64,000 nt of DNA from Paenibacillus sp. NEAU-GSW1 (GTDB lineage: Bacteria; Bacillota; Bacilli; Paenibacillales; Paenibacillaceae), in NCBI RefSeq assembly GCF_009737085.1, contig NZ_WOVL01000010.1, positions 119,519 to 183,518 of the forward strand, read 5' to 3'. Below, in pieces: positions 53,384 to 62,990 of the stretch; position 1 is the first letter of the stretch; each line of letters opens with the position of its first letter. The position numbers and the translations under genes are program-made. A model generated the notes under the pieces. The model saw only the letters and a program-made list of their open reading frames with translations, ran no database searches and was not told the DNA's origin.

Positions 53384-53692
53384 TTAGCGGGTCGGCTTCG
53401 GCAGCTCGATTTTCCGATATTTTTCGTCGCTTGATTGCTTATAGAGTACGATTGTTTTGCCGATGACTTGCACGAGCTCAGCGCCTGACGCCTCCGCAAC
53501 CTCTGCGCCGATCGCTCTCGGATCGTCCATGCAATTGTTCAGCACCGAAAGCTTAATCAGCTCGCGGACTTCGATCGCTTCTTCAATATGGCGGACAAGC
53601 TGATCGTTCGTTCCGCCCTTTCCGACCTGAAAGATCGGCTGCAAATGATGCGCCAACGAGCGCAAATGCCTTTTTTGTTTGCCAGTTAACAT
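53384..53692 (-). CDS. yhbY: YhbY-family RNA-binding protein (YqeI)
   Basis: A 102-residue protein with a single CRM (CRS1-YhbY) domain: MLTGKQKRHLRSLAHHLQPIFQVGKGGTNDQLVRHIEEAIEVRELIKLSVLNNCMD, with the GxxG-like loop in VGKGG. It binds pre-50S ribosomal RNA. ATG 53692 follows AAGGAG by 8 bases; a GTG at 53716 in frame has a poor site. It is in its usual place between aroE and nadD. Confidence 0.92.
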   Translation of the reverse strand: MLTGKQKRHLRSLAHHLQPIFQVGKGGTNDQLVRHIEEAIEVRELIKLSVLNNCMDDPRAIGAEVAEASGAELVQVIGKTIVLYKQSSDEKYRKIELPKPTR

Positions 53693-53746
53693 AATGTATG
53701 CTCCTTCTTCATTCACGTTCCATTCGTAAATAGGCGAGTTTTCCAG

Positions 53747-54634
53747 CTATCCGAGCGACGCGAGCACCGTTTCGCGCATCGCCGCAACCGGAGCCGCCTG
53801 CCCCGTCCAATATTCAAAGGCATAAGCGCCTTGATAAATAAACATGCCCAGACCGCCATGACTGCGGCAGCCGGATTTTTCCGCTTCCAGCAAAAACTTT
53901 GTTTTCAGCGGATTGTAGATCAGATCGCTGGCAACCGCTCCCGGCTTAAGCCAAGAGGCGTCGACCGGGCTTGCGTCCGTATTCGGATGCATGCCGACCG
54001 ATGTCGTATTAATGACAATATCCGCTTCCAGGCATGCTTCCTGCAAGCCATCGAAAGTGACCGCCCGCAATTCCGCCTTATCGGCAAACGCAAGCGCGAG
54101 CTCGCGTGCGCGATCCTCCGTCCGGTTCGCAATCGTAATCGAAGCCGGATTTTCACCTGTCAGCGCATAAACGATACCTCGGGAAGCGCCGCCGGCGCCG
54201 ATCACCACAATGCGTTTGCCCGCGATGTTCGGATCGGCCTCCTCTTTCAATGAGCGGACATACCCGATGCCGTCCGTATTGTAGCCGGTCAGACGCCCGT
54301 TGTCATTTACAATCGTATTGACTGCACCGATTGCTGCTGCGCCCGCGTCAATCTCATCCAAATATTTCATAATATCGAGCTTGTGCGGAATCGTTACATT
54401 AACTCCCCGCATGCCCATCGCTTTTACACCCGCGATAAAATCGCCCAGCTTATCGGCCGTAATATGATAAGCCGCATAAACGCCGTTCACGCCCGTTTCC
54501 CGGAAAGCCCGATTCATCATAATCGGCGATCGGGAATGGCGGATCGGATCGCCGATTACGCCATAAAGGACGGTATGGCTGTCGATCGTATTGCCGGCCG
54601 CTGCCGTATTGCCGTTCATCGTAGATTGATTCAT
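53747..54634 (-). CDS. aroE: Shikimate dehydrogenase
   Basis: A 295-residue NADP-dependent enzyme reducing 3-dehydroshikimate. It shows the substrate Lys in NVTIPHK, the Asp in GYNTDGIGY, the nucleotide loop VIGAGGASRG, NRTEDRA, and the C-terminal GLGMFIYQGAYAFEYWTG. There is an extra ~20-residue polar N-terminus with two Met codons and no ribosome binding site of note before the second, so the ATG at 54634 is kept. In Bacillus this gene is called aroD and sits at the same place. Confidence 0.94.
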   Translation of the reverse strand: MNQSTMNGNTAAAGNTIDSHTVLYGVIGDPIRHSRSPIMMNRAFRETGVNGVYAAYHITADKLGDFIAGVKAMGMRGVNVTIPHKLDIMKYLDEIDAGAAAIGAVNTIVNDNGRLTGYNTDGIGYVRSLKEEADPNIAGKRIVVIGAGGASRGIVYALTGENPASITIANRTEDRARELALAFADKAELRAVTFDGLQEACLEADIVINTTSVGMHPNTDASPVDASWLKPGAVASDLIYNPLKTKFLLEAEKSGCRSHGGLGMFIYQGAYAFEYWTGQAAPVAAMRETVLASLG

Positions 54635-54670
54635 ACTTGCTCCTCCCCCAAGCCCGATGCTGCCAACTGC

Positions 54671-55795
54671 TTAGATAAGTGAATCCCGCAGCAGCACTTT
54701 AATACCTTTCGGCGCATACAGGTCGAGAATAGCTCCCGAAATTCCGTTCACTTGTATCCAGCCGAGACCGGATATGAACACATCCTTGTTCGCGCCGCGC
54801 GGCACGCGAAGCGAATGTCTCGTCCAAGCCGGCATTTCATCGAGCTCGGCACGGGAAGGCGCCCCAAGCAGCTCGCCGCGATGCTCGCTGTACAGCTCAT
54901 CCGCTCGCTCCAGCTTCGTGCGATGCACATTCAACGCGTTCGAAATATAGAGGGTAAACGATTGGCGCTCACCTTCGACGAAGTCAAAGCGCACAAGACT
55001 GCTGATAAACAGCGTCTGCTTGTCGTTTAATTGATAGACGAGCGGCTTGATTGGCTTGTCCGGCAGCAGCGTTTGCAAGAAACTGCGCGGAACGATTTCC
55101 GTCATCCGCGACGCATAAACGATACCCGGTGTATCGATGATCGCTTTGCCGTCATCAAGCGGAATATGAATCGCGTCAAGCGTCGTTCCCGGATAACGCG
55201 AAGTGGTCAACTCCCGCTCCATATCGCTGTAATCGCGTATAAGACGATTGATCAGCGTCGATTTGCCGACATTGGTTGCGCCGACAACATAGACATCTCT
55301 GCCTTTGCGATGCCGATCGAGCGCCTCAATCACATGATCAAAGCCGATATTGCGTTTCGCGCTGCACAGCACAATATCCAAAGTGCGAAGCCCTTCCGCT
55401 TTAGCTTGCTTCTGCACCCAGTTGCGGATCCGGTTCAAGTTCATCGATTTCGGCAGCAGATCCACTTTGTTTACGACGAGCAGTACGGGATTGTTTCCGA
55501 CAAAACGCTGCAGGCCAGAAATGAGACTGCCTTCAAAATCGTACAAATCGACAATATGGACAACCAGACTGTCCGTTGTCCCTATACTGCCGAGCAAACG
55601 CAAAAAGTCATCCTGGTCGACAGCGACCGAGGACGCTTCATTGTAATTGCGAATACGGAAGCAGCGCTGGCAAATGACAGGCTCCCTCTTCAACGCCGCT
55701 TCTGGTAAATATCCCGGCTCCTCCGGATGCTCCGATTGCAGCCGGACGCCGCAGCCAGCGCATGATGACTCATGCTCGCTGTGCAATTCCTTCAT
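54671..55795 (-). CDS. yqeH: Ribosome biogenesis GTPase YqeH
   Basis: A 374-residue circularly permuted GTPase needed for 30S assembly. An N-terminal zinc finger (SCAGCGVRL...VICQRCFRIRNY) is followed by motifs in permuted order: NKVDLLP (G4), SAKRN (G5), GATNVGKST (G1), GTTLD (G2) and DTPG (G3), then the C-terminal RNA-binding part. The start shares one base with the yqeG stop (TAATG). Confidence 0.94.
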   Translation of the reverse strand: MKELHSEHESSCAGCGVRLQSEHPEEPGYLPEAALKREPVICQRCFRIRNYNEASSVAVDQDDFLRLLGSIGTTDSLVVHIVDLYDFEGSLISGLQRFVGNNPVLLVVNKVDLLPKSMNLNRIRNWVQKQAKAEGLRTLDIVLCSAKRNIGFDHVIEALDRHRKGRDVYVVGATNVGKSTLINRLIRDYSDMERELTTSRYPGTTLDAIHIPLDDGKAIIDTPGIVYASRMTEIVPRSFLQTLLPDKPIKPLVYQLNDKQTLFISSLVRFDFVEGERQSFTLYISNALNVHRTKLERADELYSEHRGELLGAPSRAELDEMPAWTRHSLRVPRGANKDVFISGLGWIQVNGISGAILDLYAPKGIKVLLRDSLI

Positions 55796-56319
55796 TATTT
55801 CGTCTCCCCCTCATACCATAACCCGCGCTTGCGCAGACGCGACAAAGCGATACGCTCTAAGAAGCGGTTCACCCGGGTCATGATTCCTTCATCAGCAGGA
55901 GCAATTGGCGTTACAAGAATCGTATACAATCCCATTCGATTGCCGCCTAGCACATCCGTCATCATCTGATCGCCAATAACAACCGCCTTGTCAGCCGGCA
56001 GATCGAGCACAGCTAACGCTTTGCGGAATGATTTGACTGCCGGCTTGCGCGCGGCATGAATGTAAGGGATATCTAACGGATTGGCAAACTTCGAGACTCT
56101 AGTCTCATTGTTATTCGATACGATAACGACTTTAAAGCCGCGCTCGCGTACGCCGTCCAGCCATTTGATCAGCTCCGGCGTAGCCAAAGCTTCCCGCGCG
56201 CCGACCAACGTATTGTCCAAATCGGTAATAATGCCGCGAACTCCCTTCGCGTACAGCTCGTCCAATTCAATATCATAAACCGTATTCACACGCATGTGCG
56301 GCAACAGCCTTTCGAACAT
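55795..56319 (-). CDS. yqeG: HAD phosphatase YqeG
   Basis: A 174-residue HAD-IIIA protein. Motif I is IITDLDNTLVGA, motif II KVVIVSNN, motif III the Lys of AARKPAVKSFRKAL, and motif IV VIGDQMMTDVLGGNRMGLYTILV. Relatives act on phosphatidylglycerophosphate or unknown substrates. It heads the yqe cluster, with its own promoter at 56361-56390, and overlaps yqeH by one base. Confidence 0.9.
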   Translation of the reverse strand: MFERLLPHMRVNTVYDIELDELYAKGVRGIITDLDNTLVGAREALATPELIKWLDGVRERGFKVVIVSNNNETRVSKFANPLDIPYIHAARKPAVKSFRKALAVLDLPADKAVVIGDQMMTDVLGGNRMGLYTILVTPIAPADEGIMTRVNRFLERIALSRLRKRGLWYEGETK

Positions 56320-56360
56320 AAGCGCTTGACCCCTTTGCTTTTCTCCTGCTATCTTACGAA

Positions 56361-56390
56361 ACTATACCATATAACGTTAATTTGTTGCAA
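56361..56390 (-). promoter_or_regulatory. Promoter of the yqe cluster
   Basis: On the minus strand TTGCAA (56390-56385), 18-bp spacer, TATAGT (56366-56361), about 42 bases before the yqeG start. Confidence 0.6.
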
Positions 56391-56396
56391 AGAAAT

Positions 56397-56425
56397 ACCG
56401 CCATCCAGGCAGCCCGGACGGCGGT
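56397..56425 (-). terminator. Candidate terminator behind the transglutaminase gene
   Basis: accgcc/ggcggt plus tcc/gga pairing around a 9-base loop; the minus-strand tail ATTTCTTTG is weak. It is placed 60 bases behind the stop at 56485. Confidence 0.4.
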
Positions 56426-56484
56426 CAATTGAAAAATATAAGACCGTATAAGTTTTTCTAACTGTTTCCGCTTTGTCTCTACTA

Positions 56485-58743
56485 TTATAATTGCGTAATG
56501 ATAGCCTTCACTTTGACGACAAATCGATCAGCTTCTTCGTTTGTCGCCTTGAAGGAACTGTATTTGGCCCGCTCGAACGAATCGAGCACTTCGCGCCAAT
56601 CCTTCTGCGATTGCCCTTCGCTAGACCAGCGGTAAATCGCCTCTCGAAGCGTCTCGTGCTCTCCGCGATCGAAACCTTTGCGCTTGCATTTGCGCAGAAG
56701 CCGTTCTGTTTCCCAGACGATTCGTTCATCGGCTGTATACGAGCGGAAACGGAAAGTTTTCCATGCGGCGACGATCGCTTGACGTTTCCATACTGTCCAG
56801 AATGCCGCAAACAGCGCCAGCAAAGCAGCAATAGACCACATAGCAATAGTCAGCATAGGCGAGCTTTCCCGAACCGCGTCAGTTGCAGCCGAACCGTCGC
56901 TCAATTCGGTCAAATCAGTAAGATCGGTTGCTTTCTCTTCCGGCAGCGTGTACGGGAAGGAGAAACCGGCTGTTGCCTCGAACGGAATCCACCCGTAGCC
57001 TTCGAAATAAATTTCGACCCAGGAGTGGGCATCCGCATTGCGGACCGTATAGGTGCCTTCGCCATTTGGATTCATATCGGCTTCATCCGGCACGCCGGAA
57101 TATCCTCGCGGACCGTATTCCGACGCCGGCAGCGTTCCCGGAGCAAAGCCTTTGACCCACCGCGTCGGCAGTCCAACGGACCGGGACATAACAGCCATCG
57201 TCGTCGAGAAATAGTCGCAATAGCCTTCCTTGAGTTCAAATAGAAACTGGTCGACGAAATCTGTGCTCTTGTTGCTCAGCTTCCCTAAATCCGGCTTATT
57301 CGTATAGGTGAAGTTATCTCGCAAATAGGTTTCCAGCAGCTTGGCGCGATCATAATCGTTCGTCGCGCCCGCTGTTATCTGGTCGGCGAGATCTCTTACC
57401 CGCTGCGGCAAGCTATCCGGCAGTTCTGTATACTGGCTGCCGATCTCAGCATCTACCCAGTTGGCATCCGCATTGCGCAAACCGGCTTCGTCCAGCGCCG
57501 TCACTTCGGACAGGATAGAATAGGCTTCAGGGTAAAGTGTCTTCGAGTCGCTTCTCGATTCATCAATCCACCGAAGCTCATTGACGCCTGGTTCCCATGC
57601 AAGAAAAGGAGGAAGCGACGCATCTGGATCTCCCGCCCAATGAACTTTCGTAATCGGCGCCGCGCCAAACAACACGGGATAAACGTCTTTTCGAATCATC
57701 GTCACCGTTTGCTCGATTTGCAGCGTCTCGGCAAGGCCGCGATCATAGCTTAGAGGGAGCTCCTCTTCCTTCGCTACGGCGACGGGATTGCCGGCATGCA
57801 ATTCCTCTCCGGTTTCCCAGCCGGTTCCCGTATACAAGCTTTTCGTCTCGCCGCGCCAATAGCTGCGATGCGAGGTCGTCACCGTCATGACCGGCGTATA
57901 GTCGTAATTGAATCCTCCGCCAAGCTGCGAATCGTCCCTGCCGTATCCTGAGCTTGCATCACTTGTGCTTACATCTACTACGCTGCTCGACGCCTTATCG
58001 CCTAAGAAAACATTTACCCGTTCACCCTTCGACTCTTTCCAAAGCGTGTACGGGTCTTGCAATAGCGGCGACACGGTCGGCATCAGCAAACCGATGCTCA
58101 TTAGTATGGACAAGACGATCGCCACTGGAACGAACAGCTGCAGCGGATATTCGATCAGCTCTTGCCAGCTGCCGGGATGGCTGCGCTCCAGCCGATGCAA
58201 ATGGTCGGCGACAAGCCATAGCAAACCAATCAGCACGACCCATGCGACTTGATCCCACAGCCAAATTGGCGTAAACGAATCCGCAATCGTTAGGGCAAGC
58301 AAATTGGCGCTTACGTATCCGATCATTCTGGCCCTTGTTGAAACCCAGCGATAGAACAGCAAATAAATGAGCACGCTTGCTCCGGCAATCCAAATGAACG
58401 GATGCAACTGCTTGCTGTAAAACCAAAGCCGGTCAGCCCATTCGTTCCAGCTTTCAGGTTTGCCGTAAAGCTTCTCAATACCGGCATAGGCCGCCGTTGA
58501 AGCAATAAGCAGCAAAGCTTGAACACAAATTTTTATCGCATGAGCTCTTCTCGGCAAGAGCAAATCAACAGCCATCGCGGCAAGCATCGCCATGCTGACT
58601 ATGGAAAACGTCTCTTCCCACCAATAGCCTTCAAAGATCGAAATCGTATTTAAGATCATAAATCCGGCAAATAAGCCGGAAATGCGGACGTACCAAGTTG
58701 GCGCCGCCTGCTTTAGCATATATTTCAGCAATCGAAAGATCAT
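56485..58743 (-). CDS. Membrane transglutaminase-like protein (TgpA/YebA type)
   Basis: A 752-residue protein. N-terminal ~230 residues contain about six transmembrane helices, then a long extracytoplasmic part with a transglutaminase core: Cys509 in EGYCDYFSTTMAVMSRSVGLPTRWVKGF, His573 in DAHSWVEIYF. The third position is FEATAG, so Glu589 sits where Asp is usual, a common variant in this family. One more helix (~WSIAALLALFAAFWTVWK) leads to a C-terminal cytoplasmic DUF4129-like tail. It overlaps the DUF58 gene by 4 bases. The unit matches Bacillus yeaC-yeaD-yebA. The substrate is unknown. Confidence 0.88.
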   Translation of the reverse strand: MIFRLLKYMLKQAAPTWYVRISGLFAGFMILNTISIFEGYWWEETFSIVSMAMLAAMAVDLLLPRRAHAIKICVQALLLIASTAAYAGIEKLYGKPESWNEWADRLWFYSKQLHPFIWIAGASVLIYLLFYRWVSTRARMIGYVSANLLALTIADSFTPIWLWDQVAWVVLIGLLWLVADHLHRLERSHPGSWQELIEYPLQLFVPVAIVLSILMSIGLLMPTVSPLLQDPYTLWKESKGERVNVFLGDKASSSVVDVSTSDASSGYGRDDSQLGGGFNYDYTPVMTVTTSHRSYWRGETKSLYTGTGWETGEELHAGNPVAVAKEEELPLSYDRGLAETLQIEQTVTMIRKDVYPVLFGAAPITKVHWAGDPDASLPPFLAWEPGVNELRWIDESRSDSKTLYPEAYSILSEVTALDEAGLRNADANWVDAEIGSQYTELPDSLPQRVRDLADQITAGATNDYDRAKLLETYLRDNFTYTNKPDLGKLSNKSTDFVDQFLFELKEGYCDYFSTTMAVMSRSVGLPTRWVKGFAPGTLPASEYGPRGYSGVPDEADMNPNGEGTYTVRNADAHSWVEIYFEGYGWIPFEATAGFSFPYTLPEEKATDLTDLTELSDGSAATDAVRESSPMLTIAMWSIAALLALFAAFWTVWKRQAIVAAWKTFRFRSYTADERIVWETERLLRKCKRKGFDRGEHETLREAIYRWSSEGQSQKDWREVLDSFERAKYSSFKATNEEADRFVVKVKAIITQL

Positions 58744-59990
58744 GCTCCGCTGCCCCCTTCAAGCACTGTCGGCAGCTCTTGAAGCTGCTGCACTGCAAAC
58801 ACCGGCCAACCGCGGGAGCGAAGCAGCTGCCTCCAGCTCTCATCCTGCCTGATATACCCGACTGCTTTGCCGACCTGCAGCAGACATGGCGTCAATCCTT
58901 TGCGGAACAGCCATTCCATCGCGCGGATCGCGTCGTTCCCATTAGCTCCGGTAATCAGCACGGCAAATGTTCCAGGCTCCAAATAGGACTCGCCCTTCAG
59001 CAATGACTTATAAATCGTATGCCCGGCATCAGCTTCAACAAAGGTGAGATGCTTCATGATCGCATTCCGTTGATCGATCCCCGACTTTGGCTGCAGCATC
59101 GTCATTTGCGCGCCCACGGACAGCAGTCCCATCGCAGTATCGCCCTTCAATCCGTTGTCCAGAAGAGAAGCGGCCACTGATACAGCAAGCTCGAACCGAT
59201 CGTCCAAAGGGGCCGGATAGTCGCCTGCGTACCGATCGAGAATGATAACGGTGCGCGGGAGCGATTCCCGTTCGAACGCCTTCGACTTCCAGTCGCCCGT
59301 CTTCGCCGTCGCGTTCCAATGAATGCGGGACAGCTTGTCGCCGTATAAATATTCGCGCACGCCGTTAATTTGCGTCGTTTCCTTTGACGAGCGCGAAGCA
59401 ATAGCATGCGAGTAAGGCCCGCGAATGCCTCGCTGTACACCATGCCATTGCCGAAGCGGAACGGTTTGCGGCAGCACGCTGAAGGAGGCTTCCGAGCCGA
59501 AACGTCCCGAATGTTCAAATAAGCCGAACACATCATGCGCCAAGCATTGCGTCGTCTGGAACCGGTATTCGCCGCGCTGCAGCGGAGGCGTAGAATAGAC
59601 CACCTCGCCCGATCGCTTCCAGTTCGGGACAAAGGAAGCTTCAAAGTCGAGCGTTTGTCCATTATGCCGGTAAATCCGGTCGCGCACCAGCACGTACGGG
59701 ATCGGATAAACGCCCGGCACCTTTATCGACAGCTGCACCTCGACGGAGCTTCCGGCTGTCAACGATTGCTCCACAAGGACGGACGATCCCTGCTGCCTGT
59801 AACTGCGATTGCCAAATGCCCTTCCGATCCCGCTCCACCTGCCTAGCAGCAAGTAAAGCAGCAAAACATTTAAAATCATGAAAAGCATGAATGCGGTTTT
59901 GCCGCCTTGAAATAAGAAATAGCATAAAGCCGCGGCATAAATAAGAACGATTACCGCCCAGCGTTTTTTCTCACTCTTCTCCTTAGCCAT
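58740..59990 (-). CDS. DUF58 / von Willebrand-like protein (YeaD)
   Basis: A 416-residue protein anchored by two adjacent N-terminal helices (VIVLIYAAALCYFLFQGG and KTAFMLFMILNVLLLYLLLG) followed by an extracytoplasmic strand-rich part and a DUF58 domain. The DUF58 signature is DKLSRIHWNATAKTGDWKSKAFERE, then TVIILDRYAG with the MIDAS-like Asp. It belongs with the MoxR ATPase, whose gene ends 4 bases upstream, and the transglutaminase; the three may form a chaperone and envelope unit. The start is the ATG at 59990. Confidence 0.87.
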   Translation of the reverse strand: MAKEKSEKKRWAVIVLIYAAALCYFLFQGGKTAFMLFMILNVLLLYLLLGRWSGIGRAFGNRSYRQQGSSVLVEQSLTAGSSVEVQLSIKVPGVYPIPYVLVRDRIYRHNGQTLDFEASFVPNWKRSGEVVYSTPPLQRGEYRFQTTQCLAHDVFGLFEHSGRFGSEASFSVLPQTVPLRQWHGVQRGIRGPYSHAIASRSSKETTQINGVREYLYGDKLSRIHWNATAKTGDWKSKAFERESLPRTVIILDRYAGDYPAPLDDRFELAVSVAASLLDNGLKGDTAMGLLSVGAQMTMLQPKSGIDQRNAIMKHLTFVEADAGHTIYKSLLKGESYLEPGTFAVLITGANGNDAIRAMEWLFRKGLTPCLLQVGKAVGYIRQDESWRQLLRSRGWPVFAVQQLQELPTVLEGGSGA

Positions 59991-59994
59991 CGCA

Positions 59995-60981
59995 TCACCG
60001 TTCCAGTCTTACCGGCACTTTCGTGCTGTCAAGCACTTGTGCGATGACATCTTCAGCCCGCATGTTATTCATTCGCGCTTCCATATGAAGGAGCAGCCTG
60101 TGGGAGAGCACGTACGGCGCTATCCGTTTGATGTCGTCAGGCGTAACGAAAGCGCGTTGCTGCAAGTAAGCGCTTGCCTTCGCCGCTTTAGCAAGCGCAA
60201 TCGCTGCCCGCGGGCTTGCCCCAAGCTGAACACTCGCATGCTCTCGAGTCGAGCGGATAATTTTAATCAAATATTGGCCGACCGCTTCATCAATATGCAC
60301 TTGCCGCACTTGCGACTGAATACGAATGATATCTTCGATTTCGGATAATTGGGCAATCCGGTCAGATGGCTGGGATACACTCTCGGCAAGCACCATTCGC
60401 TGTTCGTCCGCCTCGTTCGGATAACCGAGAGACAGCCTCATCATAAACCGATCCAGCTGGGCTTCGGGCAGCGTATAGGTGCCTTCAAATTCAATCGGAT
60501 TTTGCGTGGCAAGCAATATAAAAGGCAGAGGCAGCGCATAGGTGTCGCCGTCGACCGTCACATGCCCTTCCTCCATCGCCTCAAGAAGCGCGGATTGCGT
60601 CTTCGTTGTCGCCCGGTTAATTTCGTCGGCGAGCAAAATATTAGTCATGACAGGACCGGGACGGAACAGAAACTGCTCTTGTTTCGGATGGTAAATCGAA
60701 ACGCCTGTTATATCGGTAGGCAGCAGATCCGGATTACACTGGATGCGCCTGAATTGACCGCCAATCGCTTTTGCCAGCGCTTTCACAAGTTGCGTTTTTC
60801 CTGTGCCTGGCACGTCCTCAAGCAAGACATGTCCACCTCCGATGACAGCGATCATCAGACGTTCGATTTCCTCTTGTTTTCCCAAAATACAACTGTTAAG
60901 GCTGTTAAGAATTGATGAGCATAATTGCATATCTGCAAGACGTGCTTCCATGTACTTGACCTCCCGCGGAATAATTAGCAT
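59995..60981 (-). CDS. MoxR-family AAA ATPase (YeaC)
   Basis: A 328-residue AAA protein of the MoxR group. Walker A is EDVPGTGKTQLVKALA, Walker B is NILLADEINRATTKTQSALLEAMEE, sensor 1 is LLATQNPIEFEGTYTLPEAQLDRFM, and sensor 2 falls in PRAAIALAKAAKASAYL. It is a chaperone for its DUF58/VWA-like partner. The likely start is within the frame opening at 60981: ATG 60954 (MEARLADMQL) is preceded by GGGAGG-type sequence, and the upstream codons are less credible. It heads the three-gene operon. Confidence 0.87.
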   Translation of the reverse strand: MLIIPREVKYMEARLADMQLCSSILNSLNSCILGKQEEIERLMIAVIGGGHVLLEDVPGTGKTQLVKALAKAIGGQFRRIQCNPDLLPTDITGVSIYHPKQEQFLFRPGPVMTNILLADEINRATTKTQSALLEAMEEGHVTVDGDTYALPLPFILLATQNPIEFEGTYTLPEAQLDRFMMRLSLGYPNEADEQRMVLAESVSQPSDRIAQLSEIEDIIRIQSQVRQVHIDEAVGQYLIKIIRSTREHASVQLGASPRAAIALAKAAKASAYLQQRAFVTPDDIKRIAPYVLSHRLLLHMEARMNNMRAEDVIAQVLDSTKVPVRLER

Positions 60982-61054
60982 CTGCCATTCATAGAAATAG
61001 TGAATTTAGTACTATTTTACAGCACCCCCAACTGATGCACAAATATGATGTATA

Positions 61055-61103
61055 CCAAAAAAAATTGGAGAATCCCACAGTTTAGACGGGATTCTCCAAC
61101 TTT
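61055..61103 (-). terminator. Terminator of the spoVA operon
   Basis: A perfect 12-bp stem (61065-61076 with 61088-61099), then eight T on the minus strand. It lies just behind the spoVAE stop. Confidence 0.92.
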
Positions 61104-61108
61104 TTGTT

Positions 61109-61459
61109 TCAGCCCTTTGGACGAATGACAAGCGACGCCAAAAAGGAAAAGATAATCGCCGCCGAAACGCCGGCGCTCGTTACTTTAAAGATGCCGGAAA
61201 TGACGCCGATCCATCCCGATTCCTCCAGCTCCGTCAGCGCTCCATGAACGAGCGCGTTGCCGAAACTTGTAATCGGAACCGTAGCGCCTGCGCCGGCAAA
61301 TTCGACTAACGGCTCATACAATCCGACGCCGTCAACAATAGCGCCGATGACAACCAGCGTAGCCATTGTATGCGCCGGAGTCAGCTTAAACACATCGAAC
61401 ATCAGCTGCCCGACAACGCAAATGGCGCCGCCAACTACAAATGCCCATAAAAACTGCAT
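61109..61459 (-). CDS. spoVAE: Stage V sporulation protein AE (SpoVAEb)
   Basis: A 116-residue membrane protein with four helices. The conserved motif AICVVGQLMFDVFKLTPAHTMATLVVIGAIVDGVGLYEPLVEFAGAGATVPITSFGNALVHGA is that of SpoVAEb, the partner of SpoVAC in the dipicolinic-acid channel of spores. ATG 61459 follows AAGGA by 11 bases; the frame extends to 61567 over spoVAD but without a site. It begins 7 bases after the spoVAD stop. Confidence 0.94.
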   Translation of the reverse strand: MQFLWAFVVGGAICVVGQLMFDVFKLTPAHTMATLVVIGAIVDGVGLYEPLVEFAGAGATVPITSFGNALVHGALTELEESGWIGVISGIFKVTSAGVSAAIIFSFLASLVIRPKG

Positions 61460-61466
61460 TTCGTTC

Positions 61467-62480
61467 TCATTCCTTTCCGCTGCTAATCGCAACCGCGTGC
61501 GCAATGCAAGGTATGCTCTCGCCCTGCTGATAGGAGATTGGAGAAAGCAATGCCCCCGTCGCAACAACGAGTATCCGGTTAAGCTCTCCTCTGGCGATCC
61601 GCTTCAGCAAGTGACCATAAGTAACCGTAGCCGAACAGCCGCAGCCGCTTCCGCCGGCCTGCACTTTCTGCCGGTTCACATCGTAAATCATTAGCCCGCA
61701 ATCACCGAACACGGTTTCGTCCATCGGCACGCCGTTTCTAAGCAGCAGCTCTTTCGCAATCGGATGGCCGACACCGGCCAAATCGCCGGTCACAATTAGA
61801 TCGTAATCCTTAGGGGTACGCCCGGTATCGTTAAAATGCGATTGAATCGTATCGACGGCTGCAGGCGCCATCGCTCCGCCCATATTAAACGGATCTGTAA
61901 TGCCGAGATCGACAATTTTACCGACGGTGGCGCATTCAACGACCGGCCCTTCGCCTGTTTGCGCGACGACTGCGGCTCCGGCTCCTGTTACTGTATACTG
62001 CGCCGTCGGAGGCTTTTGCGAGCCGTATTCCGTTGGATACCGAAATTGCTTTTCCGCCGTGCAATTGTGGCTGCAGGTGCCAGCCAGCGCATAATTGGCA
62101 GACCTTGAATTGACCATAAGCGAGGCGACGGCCAGCGTCTCCATCGAGGTCGAACAAGCCCCGAACATGCCGAGATACGGGACCCCAAGCGAGCGGGCGG
62201 CAAAGCTGTTGCTAATAATTTGATTCAGCAAGTCGCCGCCGACATAAAATTGCAACTGGTCCTTGCTTATACCCGCATTCTGGATCGCAAAATCGGAAGC
62301 CTGCTCCATCAACAGCCGCTCCGCCTTCTCCCAGCTTTTCTGCTGCATATCCAGTTCTGGGTGCACGAGATCAAAATCAGCAGCCAGCGGACCGTCTCCC
62401 TCGTCAGGCCCGACAACGGACGCAGCGCCGATAATGACAGGGCGATTCTCGAACCACCATGTTTGATTGCCCCGCAGCAT
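61467..62480 (-). CDS. spoVAD: Stage V sporulation protein AD
   Basis: A 337-residue thiolase-fold protein that binds Ca-dipicolinate and helps load it into the spore core. Thiolase-like blocks are present: YLGMFGACSTSMETLAVASLMV (Cys in the usual position), AGTCSHNCTAEKQFRYPTEYG, and GSGCGCSATVTYGHLL. The length matches Bacillus SpoVAD. It starts 2 bases after the spoVAC stop. Expression in the forespore is expected, but a sigma-G promoter could not be fixed. Confidence 0.95.
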   Translation of the reverse strand: MLRGNQTWWFENRPVIIGAASVVGPDEGDGPLAADFDLVHPELDMQQKSWEKAERLLMEQASDFAIQNAGISKDQLQFYVGGDLLNQIISNSFAARSLGVPYLGMFGACSTSMETLAVASLMVNSRSANYALAGTCSHNCTAEKQFRYPTEYGSQKPPTAQYTVTGAGAAVVAQTGEGPVVECATVGKIVDLGITDPFNMGGAMAPAAVDTIQSHFNDTGRTPKDYDLIVTGDLAGVGHPIAKELLLRNGVPMDETVFGDCGLMIYDVNRQKVQAGGSGCGCSATVTYGHLLKRIARGELNRILVVATGALLSPISYQQGESIPCIAHAVAISSGKE

Positions 62481-62482
62481 AA

Positions 62483-62980
62483 TTAATGACCTCCGTTTGT
62501 ACCGAGCAGCAGATGTGCAATTCCGACGAAGAACGCCGCCACTGTGCCGTAGACGATAACGGAGCCGGCCAATTTAAACATATTGCCGCCGACCCCAAGC
62601 ACAAGTCCTTCGCTGCGGTGCTCAAGCGCGGCGGAGCACATCGAGTTGGCGAAGCCGGTTACCGGCACGGCGGTTCCCGCTCCAGCCCATTGGGCAATTT
62701 TATCGTACACGCCAAGGCTCGTCAGAATAACGGAAATGAGAATTAACACGGCAACGGTCGGGTTGCTCGCGTCCTCCTTGCTCATGCCCATTAAATAAAT
62801 AAACATCTCCTGAATACATTGGCCTAACACGCAAATCATGCCGCCAATTAAAAAAGCTTTTAAGCAATTTGCGAAAATCGATCGCGAGGGCTCGCGCGTT
62901 TTTGCAAATGCCTGATACTCCTTTGGCGACATCGACATCTTTTTATATTTGCCGTTCTGTGCGCTGCTGTTAGATGACAA
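62483..62980 (-). CDS. spoVAC: Stage V sporulation protein AC
   Basis: A 165-residue membrane protein with four helices. FANCLKAFLIGGMICVLGQCIQEMF, NPTVAVLILISVILTSLGVYDKIAQWAGAGTAVPVTGFANSMCSAALEHRSEG are SpoVAC marks; it acts as a mechanosensitive channel for dipicolinate. The TTG start has GGAGG 7 bases upstream. The AAGGAGG lies inside the edge of a repeat array (62991-63135), an unusual place for a gene start. No spoVAA or spoVAB is attached. Confidence 0.94.
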   Translation of the reverse strand: MSSNSSAQNGKYKKMSMSPKEYQAFAKTREPSRSIFANCLKAFLIGGMICVLGQCIQEMFIYLMGMSKEDASNPTVAVLILISVILTSLGVYDKIAQWAGAGTAVPVTGFANSMCSAALEHRSEGLVLGVGGNMFKLAGSVIVYGTVAAFFVGIAHLLLGTNGGH

Positions 62981-62990
62981 TGAAGTCCCT